Below the pieces are notes generated by a model. The model had not been told where the DNA came from. It worked only from the letters and a program-made list of their open reading frames with translations, and made no database searches. Below, in pieces: positions 55,381-64,000 of a stretch of 64,000 nucleotides of DNA. Positions within the stretch are counted from its first letter, which is position 1. Each line of letters opens with the position of its first letter. The stretch comes from Heligmosomoides polygyrus polygyrus (taxonomy: Eukaryota > Nematoda > Chromadorea > Rhabditida > Heligmosomidae): assembly GCA_947396885.1 (NCBI GenBank), contig OX377205.1, forward strand, positions 73,876,969-73,940,968, in the 5' to 3' direction. The position numbers were made by a program, and so were the translations under genes.

Positions 55381-55560
55381 TGCGTTCGATCAAACGGCGC
55401 CGGTGGTGTAGAGGCGTAGAGCATTCCCGCCCGGTCAGAGGGAGGTGCGGGTTCGAGTCCCGCCTGGCGCTAGAAGTTTTAATCGCAACAAAACATCGTT
55501 GTGAACGCTTACTACCTCGATACCAGCCACTTGAGGCTTAATGAAACTGATTTGGATTGT
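55381..55560 (+). repeat. Repeat family B, complete tRNA-like copy, right arm of inverted pair
   Basis: Leader GCGTTCGATCAAACGGCGCC, A-box region GGTGTAGAGGCGTAGAGC, B box GCGGGTTCGAGTCCCGC, tail CTAGAAGTTTTAATCGCAAC and CCAGCCACTTGAGGCTTAAT. Pol III boxes are intact. The acceptor-like stem pairs (GCGCCGG with CTGGCGC) and the T arm is perfect, but the anticodon arm does not fold normally. Confidence 0.85.
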
Positions 55561-56189
55561 TTAAATCTAAAGTGGTTTGTAAAGCACGGCTTCTGAAGAA
55601 CCTTATTTAAGTTGCTGTAGTTCTACTCACAAAAACTGAGTTTTCTATCCTTCTTTCGAATTGTCTATAGAAACTGTGAAATGTGTATAGAAACCGCCTT
55701 TAGTTGAAATATGCATCAGTTTTCCATGAACTTTCAGTTTCTGCCTTCTTAGACCTGGAATGTCAGAATCAGTTTTTTAAGGCGCGTCTGAAAATGGATG
55801 GATGCTTGCGTTCGTTATGATAAGCGGAGCGTAAAGTGCAAGAATCGGTCGGCGCAGCTTAGTGCTTGTCCGCTCATCAAATCTCCTTTGAGGCGAGCAT
55901 CTCGAAGAAGCGAAAATTCGTTCTTTCCCAGGTTGTGGGCCCTCCGGTGAATGAGGCTGCGAATGAGTACATTCTCAGTCTGAGATGCCCTCGCCGTTGC
56001 CCTTGCAAGCAGAAGTCGATTTTTTCTTACGCTTGACGCCAATCGATTACCATGTTTTACAGAGCATGAAAAATTTGCACTATGCTCAGCCGCACATCCT
56101 GCAGCATAAAGGCGAGACATTATGTAGATTAATGGCGGCCAGCACCTAATTGTATTTGTGACTCTAGGGCTTTACCATCAGGAATAAAA
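55561..56189. other. No gene recognised
   Basis: Chance frames only. Confidence 0.35.
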
Positions 56190-56360
56190 GGATACGCCGT
56201 TGTTCAATTTCTTTATGCGGTACTCCACGCATTCTGTGGAATGTCGTGGGGTGCATTTCAAAAGCGTATTTTGTCTACACGTTACACTGGGCAGCTGAAA
56301 ATCAGGTCAGTGTCTTATGCTTTCAATACAAGTCCGATACCACCGATACCAGTTCCCCGA
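56190..56360 (-). mobile_element. SINE family A, 3' part, minus strand, diverged
   Basis: The minus strand shows GGTATCGGTGGTATCGGACT, AAAGCATAAGACACTGACC, CAGCTGCCCAGTGTAACG and CACGACATTCCACAGAATGC in family order. Confidence 0.55.
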
Positions 56361-56589
56361 AACATACTGAGGCCGAAAACACGAATGACCTTAACCAGGG
56401 TTATGCAGATAGAGGATAGAGATTGAAGCATTCCTAGAATCCACAAAAGCGTGAAGATTCTTGAATGGTATGGAGAATTATATCATTCATCGAGTTATAC
56501 CATATCTTCTTTCTTATTACCAAACTTGCCCTCTGCTCACTATCCGCTGTTGCTAAACGTATCCATTACCATCAACCCATTACCTTACC

Positions 56590-56728
56590 AATCGTGAATC
56601 CGGATTCTGGAAGGCTGGAAGGCTAGGTTGGCCTAGTCGGCAAATCCGAACCAAGAATTTCGATGCGAGGTGCACCACGCGACAGCCAGCGCTTTATACG
56701 ACTGCGTCTTCGCTAGCCCAGCTTTGTC
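56590..56728 (-). mobile_element. SINE family A, head part, minus strand
   Basis: The minus strand reads AAGACGCAGTCGTATAAAGC, GCTGTCGCGTGGTGCACC, TTCTTGGTTCGGATTTGCCG and GGCCAACCTAGCCTTCC. It ends at the TA where the mariner element begins. Confidence 0.7.
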
Positions 56729-56731
56729 ATA

Positions 56732-57992
56732 TTAGGTTAGAAAAAAAGTCTCTTCACACTTCGAAATTTTTTTTACCCTTCCCCTTGTAAACGCACTAGC
56801 CAATGTTGATTGCTGATTTCGTAATCCTATCACACTTGTCTACCGTTCGCACACGGACACAGGTTAAGACTCTTCTTGTAATTCGTTATCCATCCAATCT
56901 TCCGAACTGAATGCCAGATCTACCTCATGGCCGTTTTCAGCACGGCATTCTTCATGAATTCATTAAAGAATCCACAGCACGTCGGGCAGCAGACCAAATT
57001 AACCATATATATGGCATGGGATCTGCTACTCATCGCGCCTGTTACGGGTGGTTCGGAAAGTCTTTAAAGGGAGATTATTCACTGAGGGCAAAGCATGGTC
57101 AGGAAGGCCAACTGAATTGGACGACACAGAACTACTCCATCTTCTTCGTACCGATAGTAGGCAGACGACACGTCAGCTGGCAGAGAAGCTCGAAGTGTCT
57201 CATAGGATAGTAGGAATCCATCTGAAGAATCTTGGCTTTCATGGAAATTTGGAGCTTGGATTCCACATGCTCTGTCAGACACTCAGAAAGGTCGACGGCT
57301 CTCCATCGCTGCTTCTCTTCTGTCCAGATAAGGAAGAAAATCGTTTCTTCCGCGGATTGTGACAAACGAAGAGTCCTGGGTTCTGTGTGCCAATTTCGAC
57401 GAAAAGGCAATGGGTACAAAAGGGAGAGAGCCCTAAGTCTGATCTCAAGCCCAATGTTCACGAAAGGAAGATTCTCTTGAGTGTTTGGTGGGATATCAGA
57501 GAAGTGATTTATCGGCAAACTCTCAGAAGTGGAGAGACACTTACTGCTGTCACATACTGCGGCAAACTCCACAAAGTCGTCGCAACTCTCTAAGAAAACA
57601 GGCTGGAGAAGTCGAAGGTGATGATCCTGCATGACGATGCAAAACTACATGTTGCAAGACTCACAAGAGAAATAATAAGGAAGCTAGGCTGGGAGGTAAT
57701 GCCACATCCACCGTATAGCCCTGACCTCGCCCCTACCCACTACCATTTCTTCCGTGCTCTCAAGCAAGAAATTGGAAAGAAATATTTTGAAGCAGATGAA
57801 GACCTCAAAAATTGGATTCAGCAATGGTTCGACTCCAGAACTGTGGTCTTTTAAGCGAGAGGAACTGGAAAATTACCCAGTCTTTGGAGAAGTGTAGCGG
57901 AACAAAATAGAGTTTATCTCAATTGATTTGACTTTGTAGTTGTGAAGTAATAAATCTTTGAATAAAATGAAAAGACTTTTTTTCCAACCTAA
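56732..57992 (+). mobile_element. Complete mariner element with TIRs and TA duplication
   Basis: The left end TTAGGTTAGAAAAAAAGTCT matches the right end, which reads TTAGGTTGGAAAAAAAGTCT on the minus strand. TA lies on both sides (56730-56731, 57993-57994). The length of 1261 bp is normal for mariner, and the transposase remnant lies between the TIRs. Confidence 0.95.
56911..57893 (+). pseudogene. Mariner transposase, frameshifted and catalytically dead
   Basis: The reading passes through at least three frames (shifts near 57050, 57350 and 57595). Seen in order are the N-terminal helix-turn-helix (RRAADQINHIYG), GRLFTEGKAWSGRPTELDDT, the second DNA-binding helix (TTRQLAEKLEVSHRIVGIHL), LHDDAKLHVARLTREIIRKL with the second catalytic aspartate, and PPYSPDLAPTHYHFFRALKQ. 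At the first catalytic block the protein reads TNEESW where mariners have D, and in APTHYHFF the third catalytic aspartate is replaced by histidine. The enzyme is therefore inactive twice over, besides the frameshifts. In mariners this protein cuts and pastes the element at TA sites. Confidence 0.93.
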
Positions 57993-57994
57993 TA

Positions 57995-58989
57995 GTTCTA
58001 CGAAATCTCTACGAGAAACGATTCGGCTGTTTTACAAAAACTAGGAATATCACGGATTTGTTCCACAGGGTTCCAGTAAAACTGAAACACAGACATGAAT
58101 TTTAAATCTGAAAAACCTCGCTCAGGCTCCTCAAGTGAATATGTCCGCTTTTTGGCTAGATGTTTCGAAAGGGAGACCTCTTATCTTTTGCTAGCGCTGC
58201 AGAAATGGCATGAAATTCAAGATTTTGTATCACATCTCTACTTTACACTTATATTCGACTATACTGGACCAGCGCTAACCTAAAGAGCAATACAGTTTTC
58301 TTCTGACAAGGGTGGATATCCTATTCGACATAGTCTTTAGCGGTTCAGTGGATCTTTTCTCGAATGTTCAACGTACACGCACCAACGGGACGACGCGTTT
58401 ATGTCTCAAACTTGGGTAATTAAACCAGTTGAATGAATAATACATTATAAAAAAATATCTCATAGGATATCAAGTGATACACGGCAAATGATGAGGCACA
58501 AGAATTGTGAGATGAACTGACGGTCGAAAGAGGATGTGGAGCGTCGTCCGTAGGAGATGTAGGAGGTCAACTGCGTACTTTTAATGAGCCGGAAAAATGA
58601 GATAGAAACACGACCAATTAACGTGTCATGAAGATTAGTAGTTGCACGAGCCGAAAAAGCTGAAAACCCTGAAAAGGCTGAGAGGGCTAAAAAGCTGAAA
58701 AAAATTGTTTTGGAATGTGCAGCGCGGCGCCGGCGAGAGCCCCGATGGCAGTCGGAGATAAGGGCTTACAGAAGACAAGGGCCTGGTATCGACTGATTTG
58801 TAAGCATTACATAAAAGAATAAGTAAAAATCAATCGCGAATAGTCGCGATACCCCGGAGCCTTTCATCGTTTTCTGCTTCTATACAATACTGTGCCAGAT
58901 AAGTTGAAAGGTTCCCATATTGAAGTCGATGCACTATCCTCTTGAGTAGGTATATCCTATCAGTTTCTCATTTAAAAGTGATGGAAGAT
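57995..58989. other. No gene; short imperfect tandem near 58.65 kb
   Basis: Repeated AAAAGCTGAAAA/AAAAGGCTGA words at about 58650-58702 form a weak tandem array. No exon recognised. Confidence 0.4.
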
Positions 58990-59065
58990 TTGGAATAATT
59001 GGAGGTGGAATCGAACCTCGATCGATTGTTCCGACCCAAAACACTAGCTTCTGCTGCTCTTGCAG
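58990..59065 (-). repeat. tRNA-like B-box segment, minus strand
   Basis: The minus strand reads AATCGATCGAGGTTCGATTC then CACCTCC, a perfect B box. Upstream on that strand is GCAAGAGCAGCAGAAGCTAG, with a weak A box. Not a foldable tRNA. Confidence 0.35.
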
Positions 59066-59539
59066 CTTTCAGTAGAAGACATGAACTTACATATCTTCGC
59101 CTGAGCGAGCAACCCGAACTGCATTTCTACGCGCTCAAAAGTGATGTCTTATGAAAATCAATCTGCCCTTGTGTAGGCCTCGGACCCGCAACCTTTGCTT
59201 TTCTCGTTGGGATATTATCGGTTAGGATATTAATTTTCAATGAGATTCTCTGTTATAAGAGCATCTATTATTTGCGATGTAGGCATTAGGCTCTTTTCCA
59301 AGGCTTGTGAAAAAAGTTAAAATTTTGTGTAAGTGAGGAACGGGATCACTCCTTCAGAACCCTATGCTTCTCTTACAGGCCTTGTGCTATTCCTCATGGA
59401 ATTTCCAGCAAGAACCACCTTAGTTGCGCCCTTATTACGGCAAAAATGGTTAGTATATAGCCCTGTACACAGGCTATTTTCAATGCTGTTTAGTAATAAG
59501 ACCGGAACGACAGGGCCTTCAAGCAGGATCGTTCTTTCC

Positions 59540-59770
59540 GACTATATGTAATTCCTCGTGCCGGTTTTTGCGTCGCCGCGATTCGCGATGACTTCAAACT
59601 GCTCGTTCGGCTGACACCTTGATGGAGTGGCTTTAGAAGTCGGTCGCTTTCTCTCGACGATAGGTGGCGGACTCTGTTCCTTCGCTTTTCTTCCCGCCTG
59701 CAACGAGACACTGCTGTGACGTCGAACTGATTGATGGCTTCGAAGGCCAGACAGCAACCAGTCACCTCAG
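59540..59770. promoter_or_regulatory. GC-rich stretch (candidate)
   Basis: GC-richer block with overlapping arginine-rich frames on the minus strand, without splice signals. Similar in character to the other islands. Function unknown. Confidence 0.2.
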
Positions 59771-60227
59771 AGAACATCAGAAGGGAGAGGATGGCCCGCT
59801 CTGTTCTATCTGTTGGGGTGGAAAAGGATGAAAGTCGCTAGTGCTGAGCGTCAGGGGCGCGCCATGCACTGCCCTGCTTTATGGGAAGTAGCTGAGTGTA
59901 GGCGTGTCTCTGAAACACGGTCAGAAATGGACGACTTAACGTATAGCCTTAGATGCTTGAGTAGTGTGTTTCACATTCGGTCTATCTCGGTGAAAATTAT
60001 CCCAGACAGTCATAGCGCTACGACTGGATCTTGATCCTGGTTTTGTCCACTGCGCCACCCGCTCCGAACTATAGGTTATTTACATAAATATGGTAGCACA
60101 CAGCAGCTGTTTCTCGATGATAGTCTGTAAAGATTTATTCTACTAACCTCTAGAAACAATTTAGAAGGTAATAATGCTTCTTTTCTCTAGGTTTAAGCTA
60201 CAGGCAACTATAACCCTTTTAGGAAAG
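59771..60227. other. No gene recognised
   Basis: No coding signal or recognised repeat. Confidence 0.35.
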
Positions 60228-60530
60228 TGAGGCGCGTATAGCGCGGTCGTAAGAGATGGCAGCCTTTACGTGCACTCTGAGCCGATCCATGATTCATCGG
60301 TTTCCTGACAGGCCATCCGAGCCTTCCTTCCCTTCAGGAGGGTCGGTGAATTGGCGCTATACTTCTTCAGGAAGGATAAACACCGACCTGCCCAGTTGGC
60401 TGCCCACCGCAAGACATTGTATCCGCCAAGTGTGCATGCAGTTTCTCTCCACGATGCCCGTAGAGACCAGAATGCGTGGCGCAAACGAACGTGAACGCGA
60501 TTGACGCTGTACTGTTTTCCTTATTCTTGA
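60228..60530 (+). mobile_element. SINE family A, full length, diverged
   Basis: GGCGCGTATAGCGCGGTCGT, ATGATTCATCGGTTTCCTGA, GGAGGGTCGGTGAATTGGCG, TTGGCTGCCCACCGCAAGAC and GCGTGGCGCAAACG, with a TTTTCCTTATTCTT tail. It abuts the LINE fragment downstream. Confidence 0.82.
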
Positions 60531-62000
60531 ATGGACTGGACGCGGAAATCCCCTACAGAGTTAGTACTTTCAAGCATGCTTCACTATGAGGTGATTTCGT
60601 TCCTTTTGCGTCCACTCCACGGTTCGAACTCATTCAAGTGGATGGTGGATTCTGTTCACGTCTTCCTTTCATGCACCTCGTTTTTCTCCAAACTACTCCA
60701 CACGTTGAAGCATTGCGCGTTCTTTCCCCTGACGTCATTGTTGCGTTCAATCTTAGCGCTTCCCCTCCTTCCTTTCTTGGTTCTCTCCAGGGAGCTAAAA
60801 CTTCATGCGCCCGATCCTTGTGCGAGGTCTCTTGACATAAGTCTTTTCTATCGTAGAACTGTTTCAGACCTACTTCTTGCTTTCAAGATCTTCAGAGGAG
60901 AGCTTTGTCTGAGTCCGTCGAAATATTGGACATTCCGTCCATCGACTGGCAGGAGAAGTCGTTTCAACGTATATAACTACAAGTTGGGTCCATTTCAGAA
61001 AGGCCTACGTATAAACTCGTTCTTTGTTCGTACTACGAAATGGCTTGAAAGTCTGCCCGTCTCAGTTTTGTCTTGTGAAAAATCTTCTCAGTTCAAACAA
61101 GCTGTAAAGAAGATTGATATTTTAACTTCTCTTGGGATCCCAGATGTCTCCTAGTACTCTTGTTGACCTGTTCAGATAACTCGCCCAACTGATCCGAGTC
61201 GTATTTATCTTTTATTCTCTAAACTCGTGGCTTTTCCGTGAACGTTGCTTGCTTATACTCCATTTTCCATTTTCTTGGCATGCTGAGTGAATTAAACCCT
61301 GTCTCCTTCAAAAATGATTTTTTCTAGACTGCGCCCCTGCAAGGGTTATGAAATTGACCGGTCTCACCCTGTTTCACAACCAGGTAGAGTCCCTAGGAAC
61401 CACTTCCGGTGGGGAGGGCTTCACCTATTATGATTCATGCTTCCTTGGCATAGGCGGCTCTCCTACAGCTTTTAATGGTACGGCAAACGTCTTCTATCCC
61501 TTCAGCTTTCTGCCGACCATCTAGCCTTTGAAGAGCAGTAGACGTTGTCCTGAATACGCCTGCCCTGCAACTGTGCTTAAGCCTGGTCACGCCCGAGGAG
61601 CCTCTACCAAGGGGAGGGCTACACCTACTGCTATGCACAGTTTCGATTTTCGGCCATCACGGGTTGTTGCCGGTCTGACATTTTCCTCTCTTCTCGATCA
61701 TCTTTTGCCTGGACTCAGCTTACACGACAAAAACGTTTTGTCAAATCATGGAGGATATTCTAACCTCGTTCCCGGGAAACCACGAAAAAAAAATCGTAGC
61801 TAGAGGTGATCGCATTAGGACACTTGAACCGATTCGGTCCACTTCGCGAGAAATCTCCTTCATCTGTCAACTTGTTTCATGAATAGCACTACCTTTACAT
61901 TCCATGATTGTAATTGCCTATTTTGTTTGTTTGGTTGGTTGGATTGTTTCAACTTTAGCGTGTCCTTCATGGGCGCATAAATAAATAAATAAATAAATAT
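60531..62000 (+). pseudogene. CR1/Jockey-type LINE, C-terminal end of ORF2 and 3' UTR
   Basis: A single frame open for 207 codons (60531-61154) ends with VSDLLLAFKIFRGELCLSPS, RRSRFNVYNYKLGPFQKGLR, INSFFVRTTKWLESLPVSVL and KSSQFKQAVKKIDI. The RxxFFxxRxxxxWxxLP block followed by FKxxL is typical of the extreme C-terminus of CR1-like LINE proteins. The tryptophan after the R-T-T-K segment is kept. The 3' UTR runs to an AAATA-type tail (61977-61999). It is 5'-truncated. The open C-terminal frame suggests it is younger than the copy at 1.87-3.0 kb. Confidence 0.8.
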
Positions 62001-62048
62001 TCCAGCTTTGTGCCCGAATCACTTCAGTAGCATTTCCTAGTATTAATA

Positions 62049-64000
62049 CAATACCGCTCGCGCCGCACGGTCAAAAGTGGGCGAAAAAACGCCAACATAG
62101 CGTCGCAAAGCGTCGCACGCTCATAACTCCTTCAGTTTTAGGTTTCTTGAATAAAGGTTGGTACCATTCGATTCGCCTCTTCGAGATCTACACAAACTTG
62201 TGCAAAGCTTTACCGGAACACCCGTATTTTCGCAGTGGGTGGTCCAAAATTGGCTGGACGGGCGATTAGAGCAGCTTATTTCCCAGGATATGCGTGCTTT
62301 CGGAGTATCTCAAAGATGGCGTAGCTCTGTCGTACCAGGAATGCCCGAGAGTGCGCCGTGCACAATGCACACAGAACCTAACCTATCAATCGAGTGGGCG
62401 AGCGCATGTCCCCTGCGCTTCTATCTTCTCTCACTGGGAACTGCGACGTTTTCAAGACTATTTCGAGTTTGGAGAATGTTATCAGAAATTCCCCGCCACC
62501 CCACTCAGGATTAGCTCCAATCTGTCCCAGCGAAACTTTATTGTGCGCCGTGAACAATGCATACAGAATCGAACTTTTCAATCGAGGGGGGGGGGGGGGA
62601 CAACTTGTAGACTGAGCGTTTGGAGAGTTTTATCAGAAATTTCTTGCCGCCCTACTCAGGAATTGCTTCAAGGCTGTCCAGCGAGCCTTTGGAGTGCGCC
62701 ATGAACAATGCATACAGAATCGAACCTTTCAATCGAGGGGGGCGACCGCTCGCAAATTGCACGCGCGGGCGTCTTCGGAGCACAATAGCTCTGTCAAGTT
62801 GGAACCTTTCAGGTTGCAGCTTGTAAGTTTTGCGGGCAGTCGAACGGTGTGCTAGCACGCCAAAGCAGAATGGTTTAGCATAGGAGGGGGCAATGTTATA
62901 GGGGTGCGAAGATGCAGGTGAGGCTTGTGTGAAGCATTTTTTCCGATTTTCGTGGACCACTGCGAGAAGACGCCACAAGCTAACGGCCTTAAAATGCGTA
63001 CGCGAACAGAGCGCTTAAGGTACTTTACGACGACGTGCTCATAGCTCCTCAGTTGCCTAAACTGCCTTAGCCTCGGCTGGCGTTTTAGAGCGGCAAAAGC
63101 TAACGGTTAGAGTTTCTTGCGCTCCTACTCACCCAGATTTGAGTTTTCGACACTCGTAATGGCACAGTTCCGTTTAGCATGAAAAGCGCTATCGAACGGT
63201 ATCAATCTCGACCGATTTTGGAATCATCAATTTGTTGACTGTTTAGCATGGAGGACGAGGCCGCGGCGGAAGGACGATGACGTCATTGAGAAAAGATGTC
63301 TTCGAGTTGGGCCATGCTTGATACCGCTCGATAGAGCTTTTCATGCTAAATTGAATAGTGTCATTTAGAGTGGGAAAAACTGTAATCTGGGCGAGAAACA
63401 GCGCGGAGAGCGTCTGCCGTTGTTGCGCTAAATTGTACGCGCGGGCGTGTTCGGAGCACAATAACTCTGTCGAGTTCGAATCGTTTCGGCTGCAACTTGT
63501 GTTTATTGTAGGCGACAGAACGATATATAAGTATACTAAGGTAGAATGGCTTAGCTTAGGAGGGGGCAATGTTACAGCGGTGCAAAAATGCAGGTGAGGC
63601 TTGCGTGATGCACTTTTTTCCGAATTCGGTTAACCACTGCGAGAAGACGCGNNNNNNNNNNNNNNNNNNNNNNNNNNNNNNNNNNNNNNNNNNNNNNNNN
63701 NNNNNNNNNNNNNNNNNNNNNNNNNNNNNNNNNNNNNNNNNNNNNNNNNNNNNNNNNNNNNNNNNNNNNNNNNNNNNNNNNNNNNNNNNNNNNNNNNNNN
63801 NNNNNNNNNNNNNNNNNNNNNNNNNNNNNNNNNNNNNNNNNNNNNNNNNNNATGAGATTTCCACTTGGAAATGATGATGGAGTCGGCAAAAAACGTGAGA
63901 AGGGTCCAATTAAGCCTATAAATGAAACCCGATCGTTTGCTAAACGTGACCGTGTGCTGTGATATCCCCATTGCGACAGACTGCTCACCTCGTTCTTTAA
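62049..64000 (+). mobile_element. Second copy of the palindromic modular element (incomplete, runs off window)
   Basis: It starts CAATACCGCTCGCGCCGCAC after TA (62047-62048), like the element at 49312. It continues GTTGGTACCATTCGATTCGC, tandem blocks with GTGCGCCGTGCACAATGCAC (62347), GTGCGCCGTGAACAATGCAT (62537) and GTGCGCCATGAACAATGCAT (62694), then two successive long modules (from about 62757 and about 63436). A run of 14 G lies at 62586-62599. The terminal hairpin is degenerate. The right end is outside the window or lost in the gap. Confidence 0.8.
63652..63851. other. Assembly gap, 200 N
   Basis: Exactly 200 unknown bases, a conventional scaffold-gap length, inside the second palindromic element. 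Repeats of this structure commonly break assemblies. Confidence 1.

Noticed and set aside
55381..55480. Functional tRNA gene
   Set aside because: A and B boxes, T arm and acceptor pair well, but the anticodon arm has an oversized loop. Similar copies share non-tRNA leader and tail, so it is a repeat.

Overview
This is a 64 kb piece of a eukaryotic nuclear genome, most likely a nematode and plausibly a strongylid (hookworm-like) clade V species. That assignment is inference. It rests on short phase-consistent exons with compact TTTCAG-type splice acceptors, one 67-bp intron among kilobase introns, RTE and CR1-like LINE remnants, mariner remnants, many tRNA-like repeats and several TA-flanked palindromic elements. 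No operons, prophage, CRISPR array or intact functional tRNA/rRNA gene was seen. Positions 63652-63851 are a 200-base assembly gap.

One gene is well supported: a plus-strand gene spread over about 32.4-45.5 kb. Its exons are 32458-32621, 35827-35996, 37924-37992, 38060-38122, 40599-40709, 42167-42271, about 44883-45130 and 45371-45460. The first six join in frame across consensus splice sites; the joins around the last two are less certain. The first two exons together read like an EVH1/WH1 (Ena-VASP/Homer/WASP type PH-fold) domain. The next four read like a second PH-like domain followed by a basic helix. The N-terminal exon is missing or only tentatively placed at 31898-31956. One intron appears to be a GC-AG intron. 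Two weaker exon candidates lie on the minus strand (28337-28433 and 53949-54053).

The rest is mostly repeats. Family A is a roughly 290-bp tRNA-derived SINE (A box TAGCGCAGTCGG, B box GGTTCGGATTTCC, tail of TCCTTTA repeats) with about 28 recognisable copies on both strands; four still have perfect 10-11 bp target-site duplications. Family B is a second tRNA-like repeat, often in inverted pairs, with a conserved extension on each side of the tRNA-like part. Family C is a short repeat that occurs as inverted pairs near 9.2-9.9 kb and inside the 50.5-50.9 kb element.

DNA-transposon material includes a complete but dead mariner with TIRs and TA duplication (56732-57992), two older transposase remnants, a 1.2-kb near-perfect palindromic MITE (23282-24509), a 0.5-kb MITE with about 118-bp TIRs and an 8-bp duplication (30869-31367), a 118-bp MITE, and a 3.6-kb palindromic modular element with TA flanks (49312-52890). 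Part of a second copy of the last begins at 62049 and runs off the window.

Between the repeats are several sharply GC-rich stretches (about 0.66-1.03, 7.83-8.48, 20.84-21.50, 22.86-23.11, 27.06-27.33, 27.60-28.33, 53.54-54.13, 59.54-59.77 kb). They show no convincing coding signal but carry homeodomain- and POU-like sites. I read them as candidate cis-regulatory islands, possibly serving the EVH1-like gene or neighbours outside the window.
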